A stretch of DNA of 64,000 nucleotides, from the NCBI GenBank assembly GCA_003416985.1, contig QVIN01000004.1, forward strand, positions 434,001 to 498,000, read 5' to 3'. This DNA comes from Duganella sp. BJB480 (GTDB lineage Bacteria > Pseudomonadota > Gammaproteobacteria > Burkholderiales > Burkholderiaceae_D). The notes below the pieces were generated by a model. That model was given only the letters and a program-made list of their open reading frames with translations, was not told the origin of the DNA and searched no databases. This document shows positions 1 through 8,683 of the stretch, one piece after another. Made by a program: the position numbers and the translations under genes. How positions within the stretch are numbered: the stretch's first letter is position 1; every line of letters begins with the position of its first letter.

Positions 1-383
1 TCCAGAGTGTTCATCGCCTTGCGCAGGCGGCGCTTGAGGATCGCCAGAATAGGATCGCAGGCGGTGAGGTGCGGCGCCAGCAGGATCTCGGTCTGCGGGC
101 AGGCCAGCCGGGCGTGCTCGATCGCTTCCGGTATCTCCATCTTGACGTGGCCGGCCGCGTTCAGGATCAGCGGCACCACCAGCACGCGGTGCGAACTGCG
201 CGCGGCGTCCAGCAGCGCGGCGTTCATCTCCGGCGGCGCGAATTCGATGAAGCACAACTCGATGCGCCAATCCGGGCGGCGCGCGCGCCATTGGCTGGTG
301 AATTCGCGGATCTCCTGGTTGCCGGAGTCCTCGCGGGAACCATGGCCGACAATCAGGATTGTGTCCTTGCTTACTGGGTTCAT
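1..383 (-). CDS. cbiX: Sirohydrochlorin cobaltochelatase CbiX, 3' end outside window
   Basis: Probable CbiX, which inserts cobalt into sirohydrochlorin in cobalamin synthesis. The visible 127 residues begin MNPVSKDTILIVGHGSR; the GHGSR motif carries the first metal-binding histidine typical of CbiX/CbiK/SirB chelatases, and a second conserved stretch (APHLTACDPIL) lies near residue 107. The frame is still open at base 1, so the C-terminus is missing and I cannot tell a short (about 125-130 aa) from a long CbiX. The ATG overlaps the cobM stop as ATGA, which fixes the start and implies translational coupling. It is the last visible gene of the riboswitch-controlled cbi operon. Confidence 0.85.
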   Translation of the reverse strand, partial: MNPVSKDTILIVGHGSREDSGNQEIREFTSQWRARRPDWRIELCFIEFAPPEMNAALLDAARSSHRVLVVPLILNAAGHVKMEIPEAIEHARLACPQTEILLAPHLTACDPILAILKRRLRKAMNTL

Positions 384-1165
384 GCGCTCGCCTTTCTGAA
401 ACGATGGGTAAATGTAGGGTCATACAACTTGGAGCGCGCCAGCGTCTCCCAATGCAGCGCGCCCAGGGTGGGGCTGGCGACGATCATCGCCTGGCTGGCG
501 ATGCCGGCCTCCCGGCAGCGCTGCTTGATGTCGGCCAGCGAGCCGCGCACGATCTTCTGCTCGCCGGGCCAACTGGCCTTGTGCACCACCAGCATCGGCG
601 CGTCCTCGGCCCAGCCGGCGGCGCGCAGCGCGGTTTCCACCTTGTGCATCAGCGTGATCGACAGGAAGATGCACAGCGTGGTGCGGTGCGCGGCCAGGCT
701 GGCGAGGTCTTCGCCCTCCGGCATCGGCGTGCGGCCTTCGACGCGGGTGAGGATGACGGTCTGCGTCACCTCCGGTAGCGTCATGGATTCGCCGGCCGCC
801 GCCATCGATGCCATCGCGGACGACACGCCCGGCACCACGGACCATTCGATGCCGGCGTCGGCGAGCGGGCGCGCCAGTTCGATCAGCGCGCCGTACAGCG
901 CGGGGTCGCCGGTCTGCAGGCGCACCACGGTGGCGTGGTTGCGCGCCTGCTCGATCAGCCATGCGGTCATTTCTTCCAGCGTCATGTCCTTGGAATCGCG
1001 GATGGCGCAGCCGGGCGGCGCGTACAGCGTGACGGCGCGGTCCACCAGCGAGCCGGCGAACAGTACGGCGCCCGCCTGCGACAGCAGTTTCTGGCCTTTG
1101 ACGGTGATCAGTTCCGGGTCGCCGGGGCCTGCGCCCACGAACCAGATTTTTCCGAGAGATGTCAT
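380..1165 (-). CDS. cobM: Precorrin-4 C11-methyltransferase CobM
   Basis: SAM-dependent methylation of the corrin ring at C11 in cobalamin synthesis. The 261-aa product has the tetrapyrrole methylase fold signature: an N-terminal IWFVGAGPGDPELITVKG motif, a central LQTGDPALYGA motif and VVPGVSS near residue 120. Length matches the family (about 250-260 aa). The ATG overlaps the cbiO stop as ATGA and the stop overlaps the cbiX start the same way. A much longer frame extends upstream (to 1948) but lies across cbiO in another frame and is spurious. Its presence in a cobalt-transport operon fits known cbi/cob clustering. CbiF is the anaerobic-pathway name for the same reaction. Confidence 0.93.
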   Translation of the reverse strand: MTSLGKIWFVGAGPGDPELITVKGQKLLSQAGAVLFAGSLVDRAVTLYAPPGCAIRDSKDMTLEEMTAWLIEQARNHATVVRLQTGDPALYGALIELARPLADAGIEWSVVPGVSSAMASMAAAGESMTLPEVTQTVILTRVEGRTPMPEGEDLASLAAHRTTLCIFLSITLMHKVETALRAAGWAEDAPMLVVHKASWPGEQKIVRGSLADIKQRCREAGIASQAMIVASPTLGALHWETLARSKLYDPTFTHRFRKASA

Positions 1166-2019
1166 GCGGTGATTACTCCTGAATGTTTTTGTGCGCGTAG
1201 CGTGTCGAGCAAGGCGTCGACGCTGCGAGGTGCGGGGCCGGCCGGCAGCACGCCGAGTTCGACCAGTTCCGCGTGCAGCGCCAGCGCGGCCGGCGGTCGC
1301 TGGCCGGCGGCATGCAGCACGTCGGCCTGCGCGCACAGCGTCTGCGCCGGGCCGGAGGCGATGCAATGGCCTGCCGCCATCACGTGGATGTCGTCGGCCC
1401 AGCGGAAGGCGAAGTCGATGTCGTGCGTGGACAGCAGCACGGTGACGCCGCGCGCGGCCAGGCCGTCGAGCAGGACGGCGAGTTCGGTTTGCATGGGCGC
1501 GTCCAGGCCGGCCATGGGTTCGTCCAGCAGCAGCACGTCCGGCTCCATCGCCAGCACGCCGGCGATGCAGACGCGCTTTTTCTGGCCGAAGCTCAGTTGA
1601 TGCACCGCGCGGCGCGCATGGCCGCGCAAGCCCACCGCATCCAGCGCGGCAGCCACGCGGGCACGCACCTCGTCCGCATCCAGGCCGAGGTTGAGCGGGC
1701 CGAATGAAACGTCCTCCTCGACCAGCGCCGAAAACAGCTGGCGGTCCGGGTTCTGGAATACCAGCCCCACGCGGCTGCGCAGCGCCGTGAGTCCGGAGCG
1801 GCTGTAGTCGAAGGCTTGGCCGTCGATGCGCAACTGGCCGGCGGTGGGGCGCAGCAGGCCGTTCAGGTGCTGCAGCACGGTGGTCTTGCCGGCGCCGTTC
1901 GCGCCCAACAGCGCGTAGCGGCGGCCACGGTGCAGCGTCAGGCTGCAATCGTGCAGGCCCTTGCTGCCGTCGGGGTAGACGTGGGCGACGGCTTGCAGTT
2001 CCAGTATCGGGGCGCTCAC
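1162..2019 (-). CDS. cbiO: Cobalt ECF transporter ATPase CbiO
   Basis: ATP-binding subunit of the cobalt energy-coupling-factor importer CbiMNQO. The 285-aa protein has Walker A (GANGAGKTT, near residue 40), a Q-loop (VGLVFQNPDRQLF), the ABC signature LSFGQKK and Walker B VLLLDEP followed by MAGLD, then an H-loop STHD. I chose the GTG start at 2019 because it overlaps the cbiQ stop (GTGA) and places the first strand (ILELQAVAHVY) right after the start; the longer in-frame extension to 2316 is inside cbiQ. It sits between cbiQ and cobM in a tightly coupled operon. Confidence 0.93.
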   Translation of the reverse strand: MSAPILELQAVAHVYPDGSKGLHDCSLTLHRGRRYALLGANGAGKTTVLQHLNGLLRPTAGQLRIDGQAFDYSRSGLTALRSRVGLVFQNPDRQLFSALVEEDVSFGPLNLGLDADEVRARVAAALDAVGLRGHARRAVHQLSFGQKKRVCIAGVLAMEPDVLLLDEPMAGLDAPMQTELAVLLDGLAARGVTVLLSTHDIDFAFRWADDIHVMAAGHCIASGPAQTLCAQADVLHAAGQRPPAALALHAELVELGVLPAGPAPRSVDALLDTLRAQKHSGVITA

Positions 2020-2750
2020 AGACGGTCTCCCACGGCCAGCGCCACCAGCAACGCGCCGGCCAGCGCTGCCACTGCGCACTGGCGGCGTGCCTGCGGGTAG
2101 ACCACCGGCAGGAAGCGCAGCGCGCCCTGGCAGACGCGCGCGTCGGCCGCTATTTGCAGCGCGGCGGCTCGCTGCCACACTTGTACAGCCATTTGCCCGG
2201 CCAGCAAGCCGGTCGAGCGCCACGCCTGGCGCCAGCCGCGATAGCCTAGGCGCGCGCTTTGCGCGGTCACGCTTTCGTCCCACGCCTGGCGCAGCACAAA
2301 CAGCATGCGGTAGCACAGCACCATCATGTCGAGCAGCAGTTCCGGCATGCGCAGGCGGCGCATGAGCGCGAGCAGGCCGGGCATCGGTGTGCTGAGCACC
2401 AGTCCAGACAGCGCGGCCAGCATGGCCAGCGAACGCAATGCGGTGTGGACGACGACCGGCAGCATGGCGGCGGACCAGCGCCAGTCGCCCTGCGCGTCGG
2501 GGCCGAATAGCATGGCCGCGCAGGAGAGCAGCAGGAAGCCGAGCGGCGGCAGCACGGTGGCGGCGTAGGCGCGCAGAGGAACGCGCGCGCCCAGCAGCGC
2601 GGCCAACACCAGCACGGACGTCAGCGCGGCCAGCGCGTAAGGACTGCGGGCCACCCAGGCCGCGACCACGCCGGCCAGCGCGAACAGCGCCTTGGCCGAC
2701 GGCGCCACATCGCGCCAGCGGCTGGCGTACGCGGTCGACTCAATCAGCAC
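2016..2750 (-). CDS. cbiQ: Cobalt ECF transporter transmembrane subunit CbiQ
   Basis: Membrane coupling (T) subunit of the cobalt importer that links CbiM to the CbiO ATPase. The 244-aa product has several hydrophobic helices (residues about 20-60, 65-90, 95-120 and near the C-terminus) and the cytoplasmic CbiQ-type coupling segment with arginines and alanines (around SVTAQSARLGYRGW). It overlaps cbiN by 11 bases upstream and cbiO by 4 bases downstream, so expression is probably coupled. Alternative names for the family are EcfT or NikQ, but the CbiM and CbiN neighbours and the B12 riboswitch favour cobalt. Confidence 0.9.
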   Translation of the reverse strand: MLIESTAYASRWRDVAPSAKALFALAGVVAAWVARSPYALAALTSVLVLAALLGARVPLRAYAATVLPPLGFLLLSCAAMLFGPDAQGDWRWSAAMLPVVVHTALRSLAMLAALSGLVLSTPMPGLLALMRRLRMPELLLDMMVLCYRMLFVLRQAWDESVTAQSARLGYRGWRQAWRSTGLLAGQMAVQVWQRAAALQIAADARVCQGALRFLPVVYPQARRQCAVAALAGALLVALAVGDRL

Positions 2751-3081
2751 GGCGGTCCTGCGGGGAGGCGGCCTCGCGGCGCGCGCGTTCGCGGGCCATG
2801 GACGTGCCGAGCCAAAAACCGATCACGCCGGCGCCGATGGCCGCCTGCAGCGCGAACAGCAGCGACGCGATTTCATCGCTGGCCGGCTCGAACACGGGCG
2901 TGAACCAGGGCTTGTAGCCGGGAGCGATGGCGCCGATGGCCTGCTGTGCGCGATTGTCCGCGCCGGTGAAGATGGCCGGCGCCTCGCCGCCGGGCGCCGC
3001 CGGCGGCGCGGTCGCCAGCCACAGGGGCAGCACGGTCAACAGCACCAGCGCCAGGCAGATCAACCAGGTGCGCGCCTTCAT
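2740..3081 (-). CDS. cbiN: Cobalt transport accessory protein CbiN
   Basis: Small bitopic membrane component of cobalt ECF importers, needed for metal loading into CbiM. The 113-aa protein has an N-terminal membrane segment (residues 6-23), a periplasmic loop containing the typical CbiN stretch [12 protein letters not shown] followed by YKPWF, and a second membrane segment at about residues 80-98. The ATG overlaps the cbiM stop by four bases. The C-terminal tail is charged and longer than the shortest CbiN proteins but unremarkable. Confidence 0.9.
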   Translation of the reverse strand: MKARTWLICLALVLLTVLPLWLATAPPAAPGGEAPAIFTGADNRAQQAIGAIAPGYKPWFTPVFEPASDEIASLLFALQAAIGAGVIGFWLGTSMARERARREAASPQDRRAD

Positions 3082-3761
3082 GCGCCACCCTTGCGCGCGC
3101 CGAGCGTCATCACCGGCAGCGCGCGCAGCTCGTGCGCGTTGAAGCGGACCATCGCATTCACCACCAGCAGCGTAAGCAGGCCTTCGCTGATGGCGATCGG
3201 CACCTGCGTCAGCGCGAAGATGCCGGCGAACTTGAAGAACGAAACGCTAAAGCCGCCCACTGCGGCGGGGAAGGCCAGCGCCAGTTGGATCGACGTGGTG
3301 ACGTACGTGGCCAGGTCGCCCAGGCACGCGGCCAGGAACACCGCCGGCGAGCGCGAGAAGCCCAGCGCCGACGCCGCGCGCAGCACGCCGTACGACACGA
3401 ACGGCCCGACGATCGCCATCGAAAACACGTTCGCGCCCAGCGTCGTCAGGCCGCCGTGCGCCATCAGCAGCGCCTGGAACATCAGCACCACGAAGCCGAC
3501 CGGCACCATCGCGGCGGGCCCGAACAAGGCGGCGCCCAGACCCACGCCGGTCGGATGCGAACAACTGCCCGTGACCGACGGCAGCTTCAAAGCGGACAAC
3601 AGGAACGCGAACGCGGCGGCCACACCGAGCAGCATGCGCCGCTCGGGATGCGATTGCAGGTCGCGGCCGATGGAGCGCAAGCCCCAGGCCAGAAAAGGCA
3701 AGGAAACGGCTGCCCAGCCGAGCGCGTGCGCCGGAGGCAAAAAGCCTTCCATGATATGCAT
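3078..3761 (-). CDS. cbiM: Cobalt ECF transporter substrate-binding membrane protein CbiM
   Basis: Substrate-specific (S) subunit of the cobalt importer. The 227-aa protein begins MHIMEGFLP, where the N-terminal Met-His-Ile-Met block is the metal-binding feature of CbiM. A second conserved loop, [16 protein letters not shown] near residue 61, carries another metal-ligand histidine. About six hydrophobic helices follow. A GGGAGG ribosome site lies 5-10 bases before the ATG. It is the first gene after the cobalamin riboswitch, so cobalt uptake is predicted to fall when adenosylcobalamin is abundant. Confidence 0.94.
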   Translation of the reverse strand: MHIMEGFLPPAHALGWAAVSLPFLAWGLRSIGRDLQSHPERRMLLGVAAAFAFLLSALKLPSVTGSCSHPTGVGLGAALFGPAAMVPVGFVVLMFQALLMAHGGLTTLGANVFSMAIVGPFVSYGVLRAASALGFSRSPAVFLAACLGDLATYVTTSIQLALAFPAAVGGFSVSFFKFAGIFALTQVPIAISEGLLTLLVVNAMVRFNAHELRALPVMTLGARKGGA

Positions 3762-3896
3762 TCGAAACCTCCCGTCGAATGGTTTTTACGGACAACCACG
3801 CGGGAGATGAAAGACGGTCGACGGGCGGCACGGGAACGTGCGCGAACGATCGATAGCGAATTCCCGTCACCCCGCGGAGATGATGCTGATTTTTTT

Positions 3897-4075
3897 GGGC
3901 CGGTATTCTGGCTGGCCTTCGTCCTTCTCCGTGTCTTCCCGCGGTTTAATGCAGTGACGTGATGACGGAGTCGTCTGGCTTACAGCAGCGGGGGCTGCAC
4001 CGGAATGGCCGCGTGTTTCAGCGGCTTCACCGGTTTCCCGTTTAACGAGCGCTCCAAGGAGACGCTCGCACCCAA
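3897..4075 (-). promoter_or_regulatory. Cobalamin (AdoCbl) riboswitch
   Basis: On the minus strand this leader contains the hallmarks of the cobalamin riboswitch: a 5' helix region, AACGGGAAACCGGTGAAG near 4030-4045, CCGGTGCAGCCCCCGCTGCTGTAA (a B12-box-like core, split here only for description) near 3980-4003, GGAAGAC near 3935 and the closing GCCAGAATACCGGCC near 3899-3913. About 135 bases separate it from the cbiM start, room for an expression platform that hides the ribosome site. It should repress cbiMNQO-cobM-cbiX when adenosylcobalamin binds. Confidence 0.9.
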
Positions 4076-4394
4076 GCATTGATCTTACACTAACGTTACG
4101 CAATGTGCCAACACCGCAGGCTGTGATCGCGGCGCGACAGGCGGCCGGTCCTGTGGAGACATTCGCTTGTTCTTGCGAGACAGCTGGCGGGTCATGGCGT
4201 GCGCGGGGCGCTCGCGGGGTAGTATGAGCTGCTTGCTAACATTGCGTCGGCAGGCGATATCACGCAGTTGAAGTGGACGACGGCAACCAGGCCGCCGCGA
4301 CGTGATGGCTCGCGCGGGCGAGGTTGCTGTTAGTCGTAGCAGGAGAACAACCAACAATACGCCATCTCGCACATCCTCTGATCGGAGACACCCC
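4076..4394. other. Divergent intergenic region
   Basis: About 320 bases between the riboswitch and the SGNH hydrolase gene. It should hold the minus-strand promoter of the cbi operon close to 4080-4130 and the plus-strand promoter of the hydrolase. I see no convincing ORF, repeat or structured RNA; the short open frames across it lack ribosome sites and family resemblance. Confidence 0.5.
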
Positions 4395-5489
4395 ATGTCG
4401 TACACCCGCTTTCACAAGAAGTCGTTGCCTACGCTGCTGTCCTCGCTTTTCCTGCTCGCTGTCGCGGACCACGCGGCGGCCAGCACCCTGAACCAGAACG
4501 TTTCCTGGACCATCGACCGGGCCGGCACCTCCACCGTCTACCGCGTGGTGGCCTACGGCGATTCGATCTTCGCCGGCTACAACGGCTCCGTCACCAGCGC
4601 CGCCAAGTACTCGGCGCCGACGGTGGACGCGGAATACCTGTCCGCGCTGTGGAACGCCGACATCGAGAGCGTGCGCCGCACCAAGTCCGGCGCGGTGGCG
4701 TCGGACGTCTACAACAACAAGATCGTGGCCGAGCGTTCGTATATGCAAGCGAGTAACACCCGCGTGGTGGCCTTCGAGATGTGCGGCAACGACGGCCTGC
4801 AGGCCCGCACCGCCTTCAAGAGCCAGACCGGCACCTGCGACGACAGCGTGCTGACCGCCGCCGAAAGCAGCTGCAAGACCTATGTCGGTGCGGCGATGGA
4901 CTACATCAACGCCAACGCCTATTCCGGCGTCAAGCTCAAGCTGGTGTCCAACCTGCACTATCCGGGCTACGATGCCGACAACGTCCAGAGCTCGTGCAAG
5001 GACGCCTCCACCGGCAAGACCGTGAACATGCAGGACAAGTTCCTGCCGTCGCTGGCGCGGATCAACTTCGCCATGTGCGACCTGGCGCGTCAGAAGGGCT
5101 TCGCCTGCGCGGACAACTTCGCGCAGTACATGGGCGCCGACTACGACAGCAACAGCGACGGCAAGATCGACTCCGAGGCGCTGCGCTACGTCGCCGGCGA
5201 GAGCCAGTCCAGCTATGTCACGCGCATCACGACCACGCTGCGCTCGACGCTGCGCGACGCCAACGCGCACTTCGTTTCGTCCGGCAGCAGCTACGACTAC
5301 ATCCAGTCCGACGACACCCATCCGACCTACAGCGGCAGCACCGTCACGGCCGGCCTGTTCGGCGGCAGCTCCGGTTCGGGCGCGCCGCGCTACACGTCCT
5401 TCTCGGCCGGCAAGAACCCGATCTGGAACCAGTACGGCCACGAGCGGATGGGCTGGGCGGTGTCGACCTACAATGTCGCCACGCCTTGA
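4395..5489 (+). CDS. Secreted SGNH/GDSL-type hydrolase
   Basis: Probable exported esterase or lipase of the SGNH family. The 364-aa protein has a signal peptide (residues about 1-31, SLLSSLFLLAVADHAAAS-like). The family's block I nucleophile is in AYGDSIFAGYNG near residue 55, a block III-like Asn is in FEMCGNDG near residue 130, and the block V Asp-x-x-His is in DDTHPTYSG near residue 303. Six or more cysteines suggest disulfides outside the cytoplasm. A longer open frame starts at 4302, but the ATG at 4395 is followed directly by the signal peptide and preceded by GGAGA. The substrate cannot be deduced; it stands alone. Confidence 0.8.
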   Translation: MSYTRFHKKSLPTLLSSLFLLAVADHAAASTLNQNVSWTIDRAGTSTVYRVVAYGDSIFAGYNGSVTSAAKYSAPTVDAEYLSALWNADIESVRRTKSGAVASDVYNNKIVAERSYMQASNTRVVAFEMCGNDGLQARTAFKSQTGTCDDSVLTAAESSCKTYVGAAMDYINANAYSGVKLKLVSNLHYPGYDADNVQSSCKDASTGKTVNMQDKFLPSLARINFAMCDLARQKGFACADNFAQYMGADYDSNSDGKIDSEALRYVAGESQSSYVTRITTTLRSTLRDANAHFVSSGSSYDYIQSDDTHPTYSGSTVTAGLFGGSSGSGAPRYTSFSAGKNPIWNQYGHERMGWAVSTYNVATP

Positions 5490-5509
5490 TGCGTGGGTGA
5501 GCTGATCCC

Positions 5510-6193
5510 TTGGACAAGCCTCCCGAGCGGCCAGAGGCCGGCAGCGAGACACCGGGCGCGGACCGCGCCTGGCGCCCGCGCGCCGGCTTGCTGGCCGTGG
5601 CGCTGGTGCTGGCCGTGATCGGCTGCGGCGTGCTGGTGTATCTGGTCACCACGCCGGATCCCGGCATCGCCGCCGGCGGCGCGCCGGCGCCGGTTGCGGC
5701 CAGCGCGGCGCCCGCCGCAGGGCCGCCGCTTGGGTCCGCCCCCGCGCCCGCCGCGCCGTCGGGCTCCGCACAGAATCCGCAGCGACCGCCGGAAGGCGAC
5801 GCCGACCCGACGCGCGACCTGAAAAGCTACGTGCCGCGCGGCGCCAATCCCAGCATGCCCGAAGTGATCGAACGCCTGCATGAACGCGGCGTGTACAGCG
5901 GCCTGGGCGCGTTTTCGCCGCCGGGCACGCGTCCGCCCAAGGTCGGACTGGCGGTGCCCGAGGACTTCGAGCTGCCGCCCGGCTACGTGCGCCACCACCA
6001 GGCCACCGACGACGGCCAGCGCATCGAAGCGATCCTGATGTTCGCGCCCGATTTCCAGCTGTACGACACCGCCCACAATCCGATCGCGATGCCCAAGGAC
6101 CGCGTGGTGCCGCCCGAGCTGGCGCCGCCCGGACTGCCGATACGGCGCATCGTCATTCCTCCTCCCATCGAACCGGCCGCCCCCGGCCGCTGA
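5510..6193 (+). CDS. Membrane-anchored proline/alanine-rich protein of unknown function
   Basis: The 227-aa product has an N-terminal cytoplasmic stretch, a single membrane helix (about residues 25-47, GLLAVALVLAVIGCGVLVYL), an Ala/Pro-rich linker to about residue 90 and a more ordered C-terminal part (KSYVPRGANPSMPEVIERL onward). It therefore looks like a single-pass protein with a periplasmic domain. The start is a TTG with no strong ribosome site, so the exact N-terminus is uncertain. It ends five bases before the Lnt-like gene and is probably co-transcribed with it. I do not recognise a family. Confidence 0.65.
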   Translation: MDKPPERPEAGSETPGADRAWRPRAGLLAVALVLAVIGCGVLVYLVTTPDPGIAAGGAPAPVAASAAPAAGPPLGSAPAPAAPSGSAQNPQRPPEGDADPTRDLKSYVPRGANPSMPEVIERLHERGVYSGLGAFSPPGTRPPKVGLAVPEDFELPPGYVRHHQATDDGQRIEAILMFAPDFQLYDTAHNPIAMPKDRVVPPELAPPGLPIRRIVIPPPIEPAAPGR

Positions 6194-6198
6194 TCCGC

Positions 6199-8649
6199 AT
6201 GCGACAACTTTTGAATTCCTCCACGGCGCGCATGGCGGCCGGTATTTGTGTGAGCGCCGTGCTGTCGGCCCTGTACGCGCGCGGCGGCCCTGGCTGGCTG
6301 CTGGGCTTCGTGATGCTGGCGCCGTGGCTGTGCACGCTGAACGCGAGCCGTTCGTTGGCCGCGTCGCTGGGCTGGGCCTATCTGATGTCGCTCGCTTTCA
6401 CGGCCGCCGCCTTCGCCTGGTTCGGCACCGCGTTGGGACGCTACACGCACGCCGGCGCCGGTACGGGCCTGGCCGTGCTGCTGCTGGCCGCGCCGCTGTT
6501 CCAGCCGCAGTTCCTGGTGTTCGCGCTGGTGCGCCATGTGAGCGGACTTTGGCACGGCCCGCTGCTGCGCGCGCTGGCCGCCGCCGCATCGTGGGTGGCG
6601 GCGGAATGGCTGCTGCCCAAGCTGCTCGGCGATACGCTCGGCTACGGACTGTATCCGTCGCAGCTGCTGCGCCAGGGCGCGGCCCTGGGCGGCGCGGCCG
6701 GCCTGACCTTGCTGCTGTTGCTGGCCAACGAGGGCGTGGCGGCATCGCTGGCGCGGCGTCGCGACGGCTGGCGTGCGATGTTGCGGCCGCTCGCGCTGGC
6801 CGCGCTGGGTCCGCTGCTGCTGGCGGGTTACGGCTTGGCCTCGCAGACGGACGGCAATGCCGCCACCGGCAAGCCACTGCGCATGGGCCTGGTGCAATCC
6901 AACCTCGTCGACTATGAGGGCATGCGCCAACAGAAGGGCGCGCGCGCCGTGGTGCGCGAGGTGCTCGACACGCACTTCGCCATGAGCTACGACGTCGTGG
7001 TGCGTCGCCACGCCGACGCGGTGCTGTGGTCGGAGACCGCCTATCCCACCACCTTCGGCCATCCGAAGAGCGAGGCAGGCGCCGAGTTCGACCGCGAGAT
7101 CCTCGCCAACGTCCGCGAAGCCGGCGTGCCCTTCGTGTTCGGCACCTACGATATCGACAACGACGGCGAATACAACGCGGCCGCCTTCGTGCAGCCCACC
7201 GGCCTGACGGGTTTCTATCGCAAGACGCGCCTGTTCCCCTTCACCGAATACGTGCCATCGTGGCTGGACGGACCGCGACTGCGGCGCCTGCTGCCGTGGA
7301 CCGGCAACTGGCGCGCGGGCAATGGCGCGCGCGTCTTCCCGCTGCGCCTGGCCGACGGCCGCGAGATCCCGGTGCTGCCGCTGATCTGCCTCGACGACGT
7401 CGACACCGGCCTGGCGATCACAGGCGCCAGGCTGGGCGCGCAAGCCATCCTGACGATGTCGAACGATTCCTGGTTCAGCGACGATCCCGAAGGCGCGCGG
7501 CTGCACCAGGCCGCGGCGGCGTTCCGCAGCATCGAGACGCGGCTGCCGCAATTCCGCGTCACCACCAACGGCTACAGCGCGGTGTTCGACGCGGCCGGCA
7601 ACATCCTGGCCGGCACGCGCATGGGCGAGCCGGCGCTGGTGGTGGCGGAATTGCGCGTGAACCGGCCGGCGCCGACCTTGATGGTGCGCTGGGGTGACTG
7701 GGTCGGACCGGCCGCCGTCGTGTTCCTGCTGTTGCTGGCGGCGCGGGCGGCCATTCCGTCGTGGCGCCCGCAAGCGGAGGCAGCGCCGCAGCCCGCCATG
7801 CGCTTTCCTGTCCGGGTGGCGGTGCTGCCGCCGGCGGCGCGCGTCGCGGCGGCGCTGTTGCGCGTCATCGCGCGCGCCGGCCTGCTTGGCATCTGCGTGG
7901 CGCTGCTGCTGAACGAACCGTTGCGGACCAATACCCTGGCGCAGATTCGTTTGTTCTCGGGACTCTTCCTCGCGCCGGAAGCCGCGTCGTGGTGCGTGCT
8001 GCTGGCGTTCTCCGCGCAAGCGTCGATCAGCGGTGCAGCACTGGTGCTTACGCGCGGCGCGCAACGCATCGAACTTGCGCTGGGCGACATCGCCGCCGTC
8101 GAGTTGTGGCGCTTGCCGGTTCCCGGCGCCGGCGTCGCCTTGCGGCTGGTTTCGGGACAGCGCTGGCGCTATGGGCTGGCGTTGGCGAACCCGCTGGCGT
8201 TCGCCGCCGCGCTGTCTGTCGCCGGCGTTCCGCGCGGCCTGGAGCGGTCCGGCGCGGTGATGGGCGTGTATGCACGCGCGCGGCTGGCGCTGCGCCGCCG
8301 CAAGCTGGACCTGCCGCTGGCCAAGTTCGTGCTGCTGCCGCTGGCGTTGGCGATACCCGCCTTCCACCTGCATCAGCATATTGCCTACGGCAGCGCTTTC
8401 GGCGAGTATTACACCTTTGGCCTGAAGGCTTACCTGGTGGCCTTTGCGCTGTGGTGGTCTGCATGGTCCATCGGCGTTGTGCTGAGCGCGGCGTTGCTGC
8501 GCGCGGCGATCGAGGCCGGCACGCTGATGGCGGCGCTGCTGCGGCCCGGTCGGGCCGTCGAAGTGCGCGGCTGGCTGGAGCGCGCCGGCCGCCTGGCGCT
8601 GTATCTCGGCCTGCCAGGATGGCTGCTGGCGAACTTGTTTGGTACCTAG
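6199..8649 (+). CDS. Lnt-like membrane nitrilase-superfamily protein with long C-terminal extension
   Basis: An 816-aa membrane protein related to apolipoprotein N-acyltransferase. Residues 1-220 hold about six hydrophobic helices; residues about 225-480 form a carbon-nitrogen hydrolase domain with candidate catalytic Glu (WSETAYP), Lys (YRKTRLFPFTEYVP) and Cys (LICLDD). In canonical Lnt the residues after the catalytic Cys are Tyr-Glu; here they are Leu-Asp. Typical Lnt is about 510 aa; this one carries about 300 more residues with several further membrane helices and a beta-rich segment (ALVLTRGAQRIELALGDIAA) resembling a small PH-like domain. It is probably not the housekeeping Lnt. It follows the 5510-6193 gene with 5 bases between. 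Confidence 0.75.
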   Translation: MRQLLNSSTARMAAGICVSAVLSALYARGGPGWLLGFVMLAPWLCTLNASRSLAASLGWAYLMSLAFTAAAFAWFGTALGRYTHAGAGTGLAVLLLAAPLFQPQFLVFALVRHVSGLWHGPLLRALAAAASWVAAEWLLPKLLGDTLGYGLYPSQLLRQGAALGGAAGLTLLLLLANEGVAASLARRRDGWRAMLRPLALAALGPLLLAGYGLASQTDGNAATGKPLRMGLVQSNLVDYEGMRQQKGARAVVREVLDTHFAMSYDVVVRRHADAVLWSETAYPTTFGHPKSEAGAEFDREILANVREAGVPFVFGTYDIDNDGEYNAAAFVQPTGLTGFYRKTRLFPFTEYVPSWLDGPRLRRLLPWTGNWRAGNGARVFPLRLADGREIPVLPLICLDDVDTGLAITGARLGAQAILTMSNDSWFSDDPEGARLHQAAAAFRSIETRLPQFRVTTNGYSAVFDAAGNILAGTRMGEPALVVAELRVNRPAPTLMVRWGDWVGPAAVVFLLLLAARAAIPSWRPQAEAAPQPAMRFPVRVAVLPPAARVAAALLRVIARAGLLGICVALLLNEPLRTNTLAQIRLFSGLFLAPEAASWCVLLAFSAQASISGAALVLTRGAQRIELALGDIAAVELWRLPVPGAGVALRLVSGQRWRYGLALANPLAFAAALSVAGVPRGLERSGAVMGVYARARLALRRRKLDLPLAKFVLLPLALAIPAFHLHQHIAYGSAFGEYYTFGLKAYLVAFALWWSAWSIGVVLSAALLRAAIEAGTLMAALLRPGRAVEVRGWLERAGRLALYLGLPGWLLANLFGT

Positions 8650-8683
8650 AATTCACATAGCAATGCAGATTAAACGACGTGTC

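Noticed and set aside
380..1948. 522-codon frame joining cobM to upstream sequence as one fusion protein
   Set aside because: The upstream part is an Arg/Pro-rich shadow of cbiO in another frame; cobM has its own ATG coupled to the cbiO stop.
5983..8379. Minus-strand open frame of 798 codons opposite the Lnt-like gene
   Set aside because: Gln/Arg/His-rich shadow with no recognisable fold; the plus-strand reading has catalytic motifs and membrane helices.
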